Origin: Neosynechococcus sphagnicola sy1
Lineage (GTDB): Bacteria; Cyanobacteriota; Cyanobacteriia; Neosynechococcales; Neosynechococcaceae
NCBI RefSeq assembly: GCF_000775285.1
Contig: NZ_JJML01000019.1
Span: 54,201-118,200, forward strand
Direction: 5' to 3'
Length of the DNA stretch: 64,000 nt
Part shown: positions 1 to 8,493 of the stretch, piece by piece
Layout of the letters: every line of letters starts with the position of its first letter
How positions within the stretch are numbered: position 1 is the stretch's first letter
Notes under the pieces: generated by a model
What the model saw: only the letters and a program-made list of their open reading frames with translations
The model's database searches: none
Told to the model about the DNA's origin: nothing
Program-made: the position numbers and the translations under genes

Positions 1-2
1 TC

Positions 3-367
3 CCCTACCGCGTGCCTGAAGTGTGGCTCTACAAAAATCAGCGGACTTTGATTTACCAGTTAGAGGATGTTTTAAAAGGGTCGTCTTGAGCCTCAAATAC
101 GACTCAGTGGTGCAATCTAAAATCCATAAACCCTGATTCTGTCGTAGCGGTCTCTAGGTGGTCTGAGTGGTTGGATACACCCAGGAAGACTTTTAAAACA
201 TCCTCTTAGAGAGCGCAACCTATCAACTTCACACCCAAAGCCGTTATTTCCCAGACTTCGACTTACAATCTGCGATCGCCCGTTGTGTAAAAATTACCGA
301 CGATTGCAACACTGGTGTTGCAATCCACGATCTTAAACAACGCTTAGATCAGCCTCCATCCGTTTAA
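3..367 (+). pseudogene. Uma2-family protein (C-terminal part), split by a MITE
   Basis: The frame from base 3 reads as the C-terminal part of a Uma2 (DUF820) protein, with the family signature VPEVWLYKNQ. It runs into an inserted element at 63 and stops at 87-89. Removing the insert and one copy of the TTA duplication joins ...LIYQLE directly to SATYQLHTQSRYFPDFDLQ in one frame, ending with the stop at 365-367. The second half carries the expected YFPDFDL motif of the Uma2 C-terminus. Uma2 proteins have a PD-(D/E)XK nuclease-like fold and are abundant in cyanobacteria, but their role is unknown. The gene starts outside the window. I infer that the insertion inactivated it or left it shortened by 50-odd residues. 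Confidence 0.85.
63..205. mobile_element. MITE, copy 1 (143 bp)
   Basis: A non-autonomous element bounded by a perfect 16-bp terminal inverted repeat, gaggatgttttaaaag, and flanked by a 3-bp direct repeat TTA (60-62 and 206-208). The TTA duplication and the restored host reading frame on removal show a clean insertion. It encodes no transposase. Its first 17 bases also begin the IS5-family element at 63317, which also follows TTA, so that IS family probably moves it. Confidence 0.92.
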
Positions 368-510
368 GCAACTACCCATTAAGCAATTACCCATGGGGAT
401 TTTGGGGGCGATTGATACGACAGCGGTGAGCAACTGGACTTATTTTGCAGCCTCCACCCCGCGTGGAGCGATCGCTCTACAATGGTTTCAAGTAGGAGAA
501 TTGAGGGCAT

Positions 511-1176
511 ATGGTACTCCTTGATGATTTAACGCAACGTCTGCAAATTGATGACCCGGAAGAACGGCGAACGATCAGCAATGTCAGTTGGTCACAATAC
601 GAAGCTTTGCTTTCTGATTTGGGAGACATGGCTCACTATCGAGTCACCTATTTAGATGGAGTTTTAGAAATCGTGTCTCCCAGTCGTCGGCATGAAAGTG
701 GGAAAACTCAAATTGGTACGCTGCTGGAAATTTACTTTCTGGAAACCGACACTGAGTACTTCCCGACAGGCTCCACCACGCTTCGCAAAGAAGCACAACA
801 GGCAGGCACAGAACCCGATGAGGGCTATTGCATTGGCACTGATAAGGAGTTTCCCGATCTGGCGATTGAAGTTGTCGTGACCAGCGGCGGCATTAATCGG
901 TTGGAACTCTATCGACGGTTGGGAGTCCGCGAAGTTTGGTTCTGGCAAAATAACCAGTTTTCGATCTATCATCTGCGCGAAGAAGTGCCAATTCAGTTCG
1001 CTCAGACCTTTGGCTATGAAGCAATCGATCACAGTGAAGTTCTCCCTAATCTAGATATGAATTTGCTGGCTGTGTGTGTGCGCAATCCCAATCCGCTGGC
1101 GGCAGCCAAGGAATTTCGGCAGGGCGTGTGCCACAAAAAGTCTTCCTGGGTGTATCCAACCACTCAGACCACCTAG
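511..1176 (+). CDS. Uma2-family (DUF820) protein with a MITE-derived C-terminus
   Basis: A second Uma2-family protein, 221 residues, with a PD-(D/E)XK nuclease-like fold expected from the family. Visible motifs are the N-terminal YLDGVLEIVSPS stretch, the PDLAIEVVVTSG strand carrying the D-x-E part of the predicted active site, the GVREVWFWQNNQ motif and the late PNLDMNLLAVCV helix. The normal family end (AAKEFRQGV) is followed by about a dozen residues, KSSWVYPTTQTT, encoded by a second MITE copy that begins at about 1136, so the last turn and the stop codon come from the transposon. The core is complete and may still work. Cellular role unknown; it does not look like a restriction or toxin gene with a visible partner. 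Confidence 0.85.
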   Translation: MVLLDDLTQRLQIDDPEERRTISNVSWSQYEALLSDLGDMAHYRVTYLDGVLEIVSPSRRHESGKTQIGTLLEIYFLETDTEYFPTGSTTLRKEAQQAGTEPDEGYCIGTDKEFPDLAIEVVVTSGGINRLELYRRLGVREVWFWQNNQFSIYHLREEVPIQFAQTFGYEAIDHSEVLPNLDMNLLAVCVRNPNPLAAAKEFRQGVCHKKSSWVYPTTQTT

Positions 1177-1267
1177 AGACCGCTACGACAGAATCAGGGT
1201 TTATGGATTTTAGATTGCACCACTGAGTCGTATTTGAGGCTCAAGACGACCCTTTTAAAACATCCTC
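1136..1267. mobile_element. MITE, copy 2 (inverted, one end lost)
   Basis: The reverse complement of the element at 63-205, essentially identical by eye over about 132 bp. The right end has the full inverted repeat followed by TTA (1268-1270). The left end lacks the outer ~11 bp of the repeat and any TTA, and runs straight into the Uma2 gene. This suggests a deletion or recombination after insertion. The two copies face each other around a ~0.93-kb block holding the second Uma2 gene. Confidence 0.88.
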
Positions 1268-1482
1268 TTAGAGATTAAAAGAATTATCCGGTTAAGGAGA
1301 GGAGCACAAGTGTTGCACTTCATTTTTGAACTGGCGTATTTGAGGATTTGATCTGCACTGACCCCTTGCTGGACTTAGATTTGATTTCTGTTGCAGGCAT
1401 AAGGGAGGTCTGGGGTAGTGTTTATCCTTCAGTCAACTTTTACCCCAATTTTTTCGTCAATCTTATCCGTTTACATCCAGAA

Positions 1483-1500
1483 ATAGTAAATATTTACTAT
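1483..1500. repeat. 18-bp AT-rich perfect palindrome
   Basis: The sequence atagtaaatatttactat is a perfect inverted repeat in the gene-free stretch 1271-1572. It could be a regulator-binding site or chance in AT-rich DNA. Apart from this and the terminator at 1510-1540, I see nothing in the stretch. Confidence 0.4.
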
Positions 1501-1509
1501 ATTTGACTG

Positions 1510-1540
1510 CAAAAATAAAGGGTTTATCTCTGAAACCCTT
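1510..1540 (-). terminator. Rho-independent terminator after tRNA-Met
   Basis: On the minus strand an 8-bp stem aagggttt/aaaccctt (1533-1540 with 1518-1525, 7-nt loop) is followed by a T-rich run, tatttttg. It lies 33 bp downstream of the tRNA on the same strand. Confidence 0.7.
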
Positions 1541-1572
1541 GCAAATCGTTGATATTCTTGATTTTTGATAAA

Positions 1573-1645
1573 TGGCTCAGGCGAGATTTGAACTTGCGAC
1601 CTTGGGCTTATGAGTCCCCTGCTCTAACCACTGAGCTACTGAGCC
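1573..1645 (-). tRNA. tRNA-Met (CAT)
   Basis: Folds as a 73-nt tRNA without encoded CCA. The acceptor stem is ggctcag/ctgagcc with discriminator A, the D arm contains tagctcagtggttagagc, the anticodon loop is ctCATaa, and the T loop is ttcaaat. The CAT anticodon fits elongator tRNA-Met, but a tRNA-Ile whose C34 is changed to lysidine by TilS would look the same, and I cannot separate the two with certainty. Confidence 0.93.
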
Positions 1646-1711
1646 AAATTTCAGACCTTTATAAGGTTAACATATCTGCGTACTCAAATTAGCTCTGGTG
1701 AAACATTAAAT

Positions 1712-1731
1712 GGGGGGGCAATTGCCCCCCA
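1712..1731 (-). terminator. Hairpin downstream of the M23 peptidase gene
   Basis: A GC-rich perfect palindrome, ggggggcaattgcccccc (1713-1730), lies 36 bp after the stop of the minus-strand peptidase gene. On that strand it is followed by atttaatgttt. It is a plausible factor-independent terminator, though the T-run is weak. Confidence 0.6.
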
Positions 1732-1766
1732 TGGAAAATACATCCAACTTGCACTAGCAAGTCGAT

Positions 1767-4145
1767 TTAACCACCGGAAGTTCGCGGTAGATACGCAATC
1801 GGATTAACAGCGCCCTGACCTGAAGGATGGACTTCAAAGTGGCTGTGGGGACCAGTACTGAAGCCAGTACTGCCCATTTCAGCAATTTGCTGACCTTGCT
1901 CAACAAACTGCCCTTCCCGTACCAAAATACGATTGTTATGGGCATAGAGAGTCAAGCTACCGTCTGGGTGACGAATTTCCACTAAGTTGCCATAACCACC
2001 AGAGTTCCAACCAGCCGATTCCACCACGCCAGTAGCAGCAGCTACCACCGGGGTGCCAATGGGGGCAGCAATATCAATCCCCCGATGCATCCGTCCCCAT
2101 CGCATACCAAACCCAGAGGTTAGTAGCCCTTTGGCTGGCCAGATGTATCCTTTAAAGTTGGCAGGTCCCGGCAAATAGGTGTCGGGTGCTGATAACGGGG
2201 GCAACTCTGGAGAAACCATCTGCCCACCTAACTGCGTGAGTGGGGTGAAGGAATCTACTCCCAGGGGAGCTGTCGCAATGATCTGAGGCTGAGCATGGGA
2301 GGGGTTGGGTACTAGCGTCGGTATTTGAACCCCAGGATTGGGTACCGAAGCTTGCCGCTCCAATTGGCGAGTTTGCAATTGCTGCAACACCCTTGGCTGT
2401 ATAGACCGTTGGGGAATAAACTCAGGGTTGATTTGTCGATCCATCAATGGCTGGGATGCGACAGAGACGGGGGATACCGGAGTTGGCTGGACAGCAACAG
2501 GGGTGAGAGCTGGCTGATATCGAGCTTGCATTTGCACCACTTCAGCCTTGAGATTTTCTACATAGGGATTGGCAACCACCGGAGGGGTTGACTCTACTGA
2601 AGCAGGAACGGCTACTGGCAGATTTGATGGCACCCTTGCCATTGTTGCCACAGGGGTTTGTGCCAATGGGTGTGCTGGACTGACGACATCGGGCCGGGAT
2701 CCTTGATCCACCGAAGGCAAAGTCGGGACGAAGACGGTCGTCTGAGTACCTCCACTGACGCCTTTGATGGCTTGCCGTAGGTTGGATAAGACACTGCCAC
2801 CCGTAGTGGTGACCGCAGGACTGGCGGGATGCAGCTGAGTAGCAATACCGGGGCTGTGAGTCGCGAAATTATTGGCTGCCAGGGTGGTAGTCACCGTCAT
2901 TGAAGCTTTGGGAACCTGCAGCAGTTGGTTGGCATGCAGCAGATTTGGGTTTTCTAGACTGTTGAGCCGAATTAACTCTGTGGCAGAAACTCCATAACGC
3001 TGGGCGATCGCTTCCAGAGTGTCCCCTACACTGACACGATAGATCTCAATCCCAGAATTCCGATCTTCCACCGGGGTGATGGTTGTTGGTGCAAGTTCTG
3101 ATGGTGCGGGACGAGGAACTGGCAGTTGGGGAACCATCGCCACCGCTGGGGGCACAGAAGCTGGGTTGGTGGCAACCTGAGGAATTTTCAGGGTTTGATT
3201 CACAAAGATCAGATTTGGATCGGAGATCCGGTTGGCCTCAGCGAGAGCAGCAACTGAGACACCGTAGTTGAGGGCGATCGCCTTGAGGGTTTCCCCACGA
3301 TTCACTTGGTGGAGAACAGTCCCCGTGGCCGTGGAGGGGGTGACTAGAGAGGGCGTAGAGACGCGGCTCAAGGGTACTGGTTCGGTCGCAGGTTTACTAT
3401 AGGCAACTAACTGTTCAGTTCCTACAAGGGAAGGAGAGAGAGATTCGACGCCAACCGCTGACTCCTGGGGTTTGAAGTTCATTAAGCCACTCTTGAGTTG
3501 CTCCCGTTTCTGTCGGAGGTTCGCCAGAGACAACTCCTGTTTGACCTTCAGATCAAGGTTGCCATTGACCGTGGGAATTCTCAGAATTTGACCGACCTGC
3601 AGGACTCCACTGGTGCTGAGGTGGTTAGAGGCAGCGATCGCAGCGGGATCAACTTGGTAGAGCATCGCTAACTGCCAGAGGCTCTCCCCTTCCTGGATCA
3701 CATGTTCAATCACCAGGGAACTCTGTGCAGGGGATGGCGGGGGTTCTATCTCACCCTGGGTGGGTAATCCTGCCGCATCGGAGGTGGGCGCAGAACCCAA
3801 TGGATCGACGGACGCGGCTGCCGTTGCTGCTTCTATCTGCTGAGGGAGCAGCAAGCTGGATGTTCCCATTGAGAGAGCCAAACTAATCAGAGCCACAGAA
3901 GTCCGAATTTTGCGGCGTTTTCCGCTGATGTAAGACTGTTTACCCGAATCACTTCCAGGTACATATCCTGGGAACTGTTGGGGAGCGGGCTGCTCCTGGG
4001 CATAAAATTCAGTAGTAGTCTGAGTGGAACCCTGAACAGTATCAGTGTAGGAAGCACTCAGCTCCGGTACTTGTGGAAATACTCGTTTCAAGAACGACCT
4101 CCTCGAATAACCTGCGCTTAACTGTCTTCGACGCATTGAACCCAT
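1767..4145 (-). CDS. LysM-repeat M23 metallopeptidase
   Basis: A 792-residue cell-wall protein of the NlpD/EnvC type. A positively charged start is followed by one hydrophobic segment (about 80-100), a membrane anchor or signal. Three LysM peptidoglycan-binding domains follow at roughly 145-193, 276-325 and 368-415, then a long Pro/Thr/Val-rich linker, and a C-terminal M23 (lysostaphin-like) domain at about 690-785. The zinc ligands are visible in MHRGIDIAAP and HSHFEVHP. Such proteins cut peptide cross-bridges or activate amidases during cell separation. It is alone on its strand, with a tRNA gene downstream. A second ATG three codons in could be the true start. Substrate and any septal role are inferred from the family. 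Confidence 0.92.
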   Translation of the reverse strand: MGSMRRRQLSAGYSRRSFLKRVFPQVPELSASYTDTVQGSTQTTTEFYAQEQPAPQQFPGYVPGSDSGKQSYISGKRRKIRTSVALISLALSMGTSSLLLPQQIEAATAAASVDPLGSAPTSDAAGLPTQGEIEPPPSPAQSSLVIEHVIQEGESLWQLAMLYQVDPAAIAASNHLSTSGVLQVGQILRIPTVNGNLDLKVKQELSLANLRQKREQLKSGLMNFKPQESAVGVESLSPSLVGTEQLVAYSKPATEPVPLSRVSTPSLVTPSTATGTVLHQVNRGETLKAIALNYGVSVAALAEANRISDPNLIFVNQTLKIPQVATNPASVPPAVAMVPQLPVPRPAPSELAPTTITPVEDRNSGIEIYRVSVGDTLEAIAQRYGVSATELIRLNSLENPNLLHANQLLQVPKASMTVTTTLAANNFATHSPGIATQLHPASPAVTTTGGSVLSNLRQAIKGVSGGTQTTVFVPTLPSVDQGSRPDVVSPAHPLAQTPVATMARVPSNLPVAVPASVESTPPVVANPYVENLKAEVVQMQARYQPALTPVAVQPTPVSPVSVASQPLMDRQINPEFIPQRSIQPRVLQQLQTRQLERQASVPNPGVQIPTLVPNPSHAQPQIIATAPLGVDSFTPLTQLGGQMVSPELPPLSAPDTYLPGPANFKGYIWPAKGLLTSGFGMRWGRMHRGIDIAAPIGTPVVAAATGVVESAGWNSGGYGNLVEIRHPDGSLTLYAHNNRILVREGQFVEQGQQIAEMGSTGFSTGPHSHFEVHPSGQGAVNPIAYLPRTSGG

Positions 4146-4873
4146 CTACCTAACCCAATGCTCCAATCGGATTGGGCGGAGAGTGGCAGGGGCAAATATG
4201 CTTAGGTAAGAGTAACCTGGTTTTTTCGTTAAAGCAAGTTTACACGACCAAAAAAAACTAGCAACCCAATCTTCTCCCCTGAGATCGTCGGCTGCTAAAT
4301 TACAGGTCATCATAGGCCTGAATCTCTGATTCACAGGGTGATTCAGAGCATTGACTCCCCCACTTAATCTGAGACTCAGCCCTGGCAATTACAGATGGAA
4401 ACTGTCGAGACAGCAGACTCTCAAATCCTTAATGGCTGGGGCACTGGAGCTGAGGCCGATCGGGTCACCTTACATGATTAATGGCTGTGGAACAGGGGGT
4501 AGCGTATGTCGAGATTTTTTTCCCGGCGATATAAATCTCTTATGGTTATGTTGAAATTCCAGTGATGCGCTATGGAAAAGTTTGATGGGTTTGTAGTCTA
4601 TGCAACCAAATCCTAGATGATGAGTTGATTCTGATTTAGATATGGGAATCCAGATAATAATCAACTGTAATTTCAAGTTAATTCCCTGGTGATGTCGGCC
4701 AATTGCCGCAGGATTACAGAGGCTGATTCATGGCATCAATACACCAAGTCATACGAACAGAGGAAACTTGTCAATGGTCAATCTCAGCATTTTGTCGAGT
4801 GCTGCTAGGAACCTAACTCCCTACTCTGAAGGGACTGGATGGATGTTTAATTGTTCCCAGCAGCGCTGACAGA
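4146..4873. other. 728-bp gene-free spacer
   Basis: Lies between the divergently oriented starts/ends of the M23 peptidase (5' end at 4145) and trmL (3' end at 4874). Short open frames on both strands have no recognisable motif or strong ribosome-binding site. It must hold the peptidase promoter. I see no RNA gene, repeat array or terminator. Confidence 0.6.
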
Positions 4874-5335
4874 TTAGTCCAGATAGCCCAATTGACGGCG
4901 TGCTTCAAAAAGACCAACCGCAGCACTCACGGATAAATTGAGGCTGCGAACCTGGGGTTGGGTCATGGGAATGTAGACAACCGCAGCACACGCTGTCAAC
5001 ACCGCTGGGGGTAACCCATCGGTTTCACTCCCAAACAACAACCAGTCTGTATCTGCAAAGGGAAAGTACCGATAGTTCTGGGTACCTGTGGTGCTGAAGC
5101 CTACCCAACGTCCCCCCTGAAGCTGTTGTTGAGTCTGAAATGCTTCCAAAGAGTCATGGTAGTGCAGTTTCACATAGGGCCAGTAGTCCAGCCCCGCCCG
5201 TTTTAAGTAGCGATCGCTGATCTCAAACCCTAGGGGACCTACGAGATGAAGTTCTGTGCCTGTTGCAGCACAGGTACGGGCAATATTGCCGGTATTGGGT
5301 GGAATTTGAGGGTAAATCAGAACAATACGGGGCAT
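4874..5335 (-). CDS. trmL: tRNA (cytidine/uridine-34 2'-O)-methyltransferase TrmL
   Basis: A 153-residue SPOUT-class methyltransferase that methylates the ribose of wobble base 34 in certain tRNA-Leu species using S-adenosylmethionine. Length and sequence fit TrmL (YibK) over the whole protein: the N-terminal IPPNTGNIARTCAATG motif, the LLFGSETDGLP knot strand, and the C-terminal QVRSLNLSVSAAVGLFEA segment of the cofactor-binding trefoil knot. The ATG at 5335 begins directly with the conserved MPRIVLIYPQIPPNTGN. The gene diverges from aspS, with 231 bp between the two starts. Confidence 0.93.
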   Translation of the reverse strand: MPRIVLIYPQIPPNTGNIARTCAATGTELHLVGPLGFEISDRYLKRAGLDYWPYVKLHYHDSLEAFQTQQQLQGGRWVGFSTTGTQNYRYFPFADTDWLLFGSETDGLPPAVLTACAAVVYIPMTQPQVRSLNLSVSAAVGLFEARRQLGYLD

Positions 5336-5566
5336 GGTGAGTCAGAGCCAGGGCGATCGCTTTGAATCAAGTGGGGGTAATGGATTCCGTTCTTCATCAT
5401 GGCAAACTTTGGTATCGGCGATCGCCTGGAAACTGCCATTGGAGAGATTGGCAGCCGTGCCTGGGTGGATGCTGCCAAGACAGAAGGTACTGGAATGCTG
5501 GATAATGGATGAGTTTTCACAAAAACGACCCACGTGGTTTCCCTGTTAGACGTGCGACTCACAACC

Positions 5567-7369
5567 ATGCGAACCTATTATTGCGGCGATCTCCGACCTC
5601 AGCAGATTGGTGAAACTGTCACCCTCTATGGTTGGGTAGATCGTCGCCGCGATCATGGAGGTGTGGTCTTCCTTGACCTGCGAGATCGCTCTGGGATTGT
5701 CCAAATTGTCAGCGATCCAGAGCGCACCCCCGATTCTTATCACCAGGCTGAGCATCTCCGCAATGAATATGTGGTGCGAGTCCAAGGTCGCGTCACCCGG
5801 CGGCCAGAAGATTCCCTGAATCCTCGCTTGGACACCGGTGAAGTTGAGATCTATGCCGACGAAATTGAACTCTTGAACGCCGTCCGCAAACCCCTGCCGT
5901 TCCAGGTTTCCGCGACGGAAACCGAAGTAGTGCGGGAAGAACTGCGGATGAAATACCGCTATTTAGATCTACGTAGTCCTCGGATGAGTGCCAACCTGCA
6001 ACTCCGACATCAGGTGGTGAAGGCAATCCGGCGCTATTTAGAAGATGGGCAAGGCTTTATTGAAGTGGAGACCCCGATTCTCACCCGCTCTACCCCCGAA
6101 GGAGCCAGGGATTACCTGGTTCCCTCCCGTGTCAACCCAGGGGAATGGTTTGCCCTGCCCCAATCCCCTCAACTGTTTAAGCAATTGCTGATGGTATCAG
6201 GATTTGACCGTTACTATCAGATTGCCCGTTGCTTTCGCGATGAAGATCTGCGAGCCGATCGCCAACCAGAATTTACCCAACTGGATCTGGAGATGAGCTT
6301 CATGTCCCAGGAAGAAATTCTGCGGCTGAACGAGGATCTGGTGTGCCATCTCTTCCAAACGATTAAAGGGATTGACCTCCCCCACCCCTTCCCCCGTCTC
6401 ACCTACGCCGAAGCCATGGAGCGCTATGGTTCCGATAAGCCCGATACCCGCTATGGCTTAGAGCTGGTGGATGTCTCGGATCTGATGAAGGATTCAGGTT
6501 TTAAAGTCTTTTCCGGGGCGATCGCCGAGGGTGGGGTGGTGAAAGTGCTGCCGATTCCGGGGGGGAATGATGCCATTTCCAATGTGCGCATTAAACCAGG
6601 GGGCGACCTGTTTAAAGAAGCGAGTGAAGCTGGTGCGAAGGGACTGGCCTATATCCGAGTCCGGGGTGCCGAGGAGATTGACACCATTGGGGCGATTAAA
6701 GATAACCTGAGTCCGGAGCAGAAACAGGAACTGCTGGCACGCACCCAAGCCCAACCCGGCCATTTGTTACTCTTTGGTGCAGGGCCTACGGCAACGGTGA
6801 ATAAAACCCTGGATCGACTCCGCCAATACGTTGCCCGAGAAATGGCCTTAATTGATGTTGATGCCGTTAATTTGCTCTGGGTCACGGATTTCCCCATGTT
6901 TGAGTGGAATGCAGAGGAACATCGGCTGGAAGCCCTGCACCACCCCTTCACCATGCCCCATCCCCAGGATGTGGCCGACTTAAAAACAGCTCGGGCCCAA
7001 GCCTACGACCTGGTTTACAATGGCCTTGAGATTGGGGGCGGCAGTCTGCGAATTTATCAACCAGAGTTGCAAGCCCAGGTGTTTGCCGCCATTGGGTTAT
7101 CTGACGAAGCAGCCCAGAATAAATTTGGCTTTTTGCTGGAGGCCTTTGAATACGGCACCCCACCCCACGGTGGTATTGCCTATGGTCTAGATCGCTTGGT
7201 GATGCTGTTTATGGGCGAAGAGTCCATCCGGGATGTGATTGCCTTCCCCAAAACTCAGCAAGCTCGCTGCCCTCTTACCGGGGCGCCTTCTGGGGTTGAC
7301 GACAAACAATTGAAGGAGCTACAGGTTACTTCCACCGCCAAACCCAAGTCCTTATCAGACGCCCCGTAA
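5567..7369 (+). CDS. aspS: Aspartyl-tRNA synthetase
   Basis: A class II aminoacyl-tRNA synthetase of 600 residues, the length of bacterial-type AspRS. The N-terminal OB-fold anticodon-binding domain ([21 protein letters not shown]) is followed by the catalytic core with motif 2 ([18 protein letters not shown]), the bacterial GAD insertion (about 290-410), and motif 3 ([11 protein letters not shown]). I place the start at the ATG at 5567 ([10 protein letters not shown]), where bacterial-type family members begin; an in-frame start 33 bases earlier adds an unrelated 11-residue extension. Whether it charges only tRNA-Asp or also tRNA-Asn is not decidable here; many cyanobacteria use GatCAB. Followed within 7 bp by the next gene. 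Confidence 0.97.
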   Translation: MRTYYCGDLRPQQIGETVTLYGWVDRRRDHGGVVFLDLRDRSGIVQIVSDPERTPDSYHQAEHLRNEYVVRVQGRVTRRPEDSLNPRLDTGEVEIYADEIELLNAVRKPLPFQVSATETEVVREELRMKYRYLDLRSPRMSANLQLRHQVVKAIRRYLEDGQGFIEVETPILTRSTPEGARDYLVPSRVNPGEWFALPQSPQLFKQLLMVSGFDRYYQIARCFRDEDLRADRQPEFTQLDLEMSFMSQEEILRLNEDLVCHLFQTIKGIDLPHPFPRLTYAEAMERYGSDKPDTRYGLELVDVSDLMKDSGFKVFSGAIAEGGVVKVLPIPGGNDAISNVRIKPGGDLFKEASEAGAKGLAYIRVRGAEEIDTIGAIKDNLSPEQKQELLARTQAQPGHLLLFGAGPTATVNKTLDRLRQYVAREMALIDVDAVNLLWVTDFPMFEWNAEEHRLEALHHPFTMPHPQDVADLKTARAQAYDLVYNGLEIGGGSLRIYQPELQAQVFAAIGLSDEAAQNKFGFLLEAFEYGTPPHGGIAYGLDRLVMLFMGEESIRDVIAFPKTQQARCPLTGAPSGVDDKQLKELQVTSTAKPKSLSDAP

Positions 7370-7375
7370 ACCGCC

Positions 7376-7750
7376 ATGATGGAACTGCTCCTGATCATCA
7401 GCGTTGGTTTAATCTTGGCCTTTGTGTCGATGTTGATCCTGTGGGAAACCGAAGCCCGTACCCAGGAACGATTAAGACTGGCCATTGAGGCCGCAAGACG
7501 GGAGCGAGATTGCCGCACTCCACTGTTGCTCCACCCTCCCCGTCGCCGAGCGCCGCCCTGGATCGGCAATGCAGCTTGCCAGTTCAATGCCCACTCAGCT
7601 TATTTACGCTGTGCAGTCAACCCCATGGGGCCTTGTGAGGGGTGTCCCCATTATCAACACCAGCCGCTATCTGCGCCTGAATATCGGGGCAGGAGCCAGG
7701 AGATATGTTTGATCTATCCCCATCTCTGTATACCGGAAGACTCTGGTTGA
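7376..7750 (+). CDS. DUF6464-family cyanobacterial protein
   Basis: A 124-residue protein with one N-terminal transmembrane helix (about 3-24), then a basic stretch and a Cys-rich motif CQFNAHSAYLRCAVNP followed by PCEGCPHY. I recognise this block as DUF6464, found in cyanobacteria and of unknown function. The four-cysteine pattern (CQFN, RCAVN, C-x-x-C) suggests metal binding or disulfides, which is inference. It begins 7 bp after aspS and its 3' end overlaps cobK by 46 bp in another frame, so the three genes look co-transcribed. The tail after the cysteine block is less certain and could be affected by a base error. Confidence 0.75.
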   Translation: MMELLLIISVGLILAFVSMLILWETEARTQERLRLAIEAARRERDCRTPLLLHPPRRRAPPWIGNAACQFNAHSAYLRCAVNPMGPCEGCPHYQHQPLSAPEYRGRSQEICLIYPHLCIPEDSG

Positions 7751-8493
7751 TTGGCGGCACTCAGGAAAGTGCTGCATTAGCCCAGCTACTAGTAGCCCAT
7801 TCCCTGCCTTGCACGGTTTCAGTCACCACCGCAACCGCTCGTAGCCTGTATCCCCCCTCTCCTTTTTTGCAAGTTTGGGTAGGACAACTGAGTCCCGAAG
7901 CCTTGCCATTGTTTTTGCAGCAGCAGCACATTACCGCAATTTTGGATGCGTCCCATCCCTATGCGGTGGCAATTTCCCAGCTTGCGATCGCCTTTGCTCA
8001 ACAATATCAATTGCCCTACCTGCGCTATGAACGACCGCTGATCACCACTGGGGAAGCCATTGAGTCGTTTGAGAGTTTGACCTCTCTCTTAGCCAGCGAT
8101 CGCCTCGGGGGGGAGCGGGTGCTATTGACGATTGGGTATCGCTCTCTGCAACTCTTTCAACCCTGGCAGGATCAGGCCAGATTGTTTGCCCGGATTCTCC
8201 CATCCACCCAGGCTCTAACGGCTGCTGTTGCTGCCGGATTCACCCGCGATCGCCTGATAGCGCTGCGTCCCCCGATCTCAGCAGACTTGGAACAGGCTCT
8301 CTGGCAACAGTGGCAGATTTCTCTGGTGGTGACCAAGGCGTCGGGCACCCCCGGTGGTGAAGCGATCAAACGTCAACTTGCGACTCAACTGGGCATCCCC
8401 CTGGTTGTGATCGCCAGACCCCCCCTCACCTATCCCCATCTCACCTCCGAATTGCCAGAGGTGATCGCCTTTTGTCAGCGCTACTGCCGATAA
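7705..8493 (+). CDS. cobK: Precorrin-6A/cobalt-precorrin-6A reductase
   Basis: A 262-residue CobK/CbiJ-type reductase that uses NAD(P)H to reduce precorrin-6A or its cobalt form in corrin-ring synthesis for cobalamin. Visible features are the N-terminal LWLIGGTQESAALAQLL dinucleotide-binding start, DASHPYAVAISQLA in the first domain, the LLTIGYRSLQLF segment, and the late VVTKASGTPGGEAIKRQLA motif. Length is normal. The start overlaps the DUF6464 gene and the 3' end overlaps the convergent squalene-hopene cyclase by 13 bp. cobS lies 20 kb away; the other cobalamin genes are not here. Confidence 0.92.
   Translation: MFDLSPSLYTGRLWLIGGTQESAALAQLLVAHSLPCTVSVTTATARSLYPPSPFLQVWVGQLSPEALPLFLQQQHITAILDASHPYAVAISQLAIAFAQQYQLPYLRYERPLITTGEAIESFESLTSLLASDRLGGERVLLTIGYRSLQLFQPWQDQARLFARILPSTQALTAAVAAGFTRDRLIALRPPISADLEQALWQQWQISLVVTKASGTPGGEAIKRQLATQLGIPLVVIARPPLTYPHLTSELPEVIAFCQRYCR

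Noticed and set aside
511..1176. Uma2 gene as a toxin of a toxin-antitoxin pair
   Set aside because: No antitoxin-like neighbour; Uma2 is a lone, abundant family in cyanobacteria with no demonstrated toxicity.
1483..1500. Palindrome as a transcription terminator
   Set aside because: It is AT-rich without a following T-run, and the hairpin at 1510-1540 fits the tRNA terminator role better.
5534..5566. In-frame upstream start for aspS
   Set aside because: The 11 extra residues do not resemble any AspRS, while the ATG at 5567 gives the family N-terminus.
7255..7587. Minus-strand frame opposite aspS and DUF6464 ends
   Set aside because: Shadow of two well-supported plus-strand genes.
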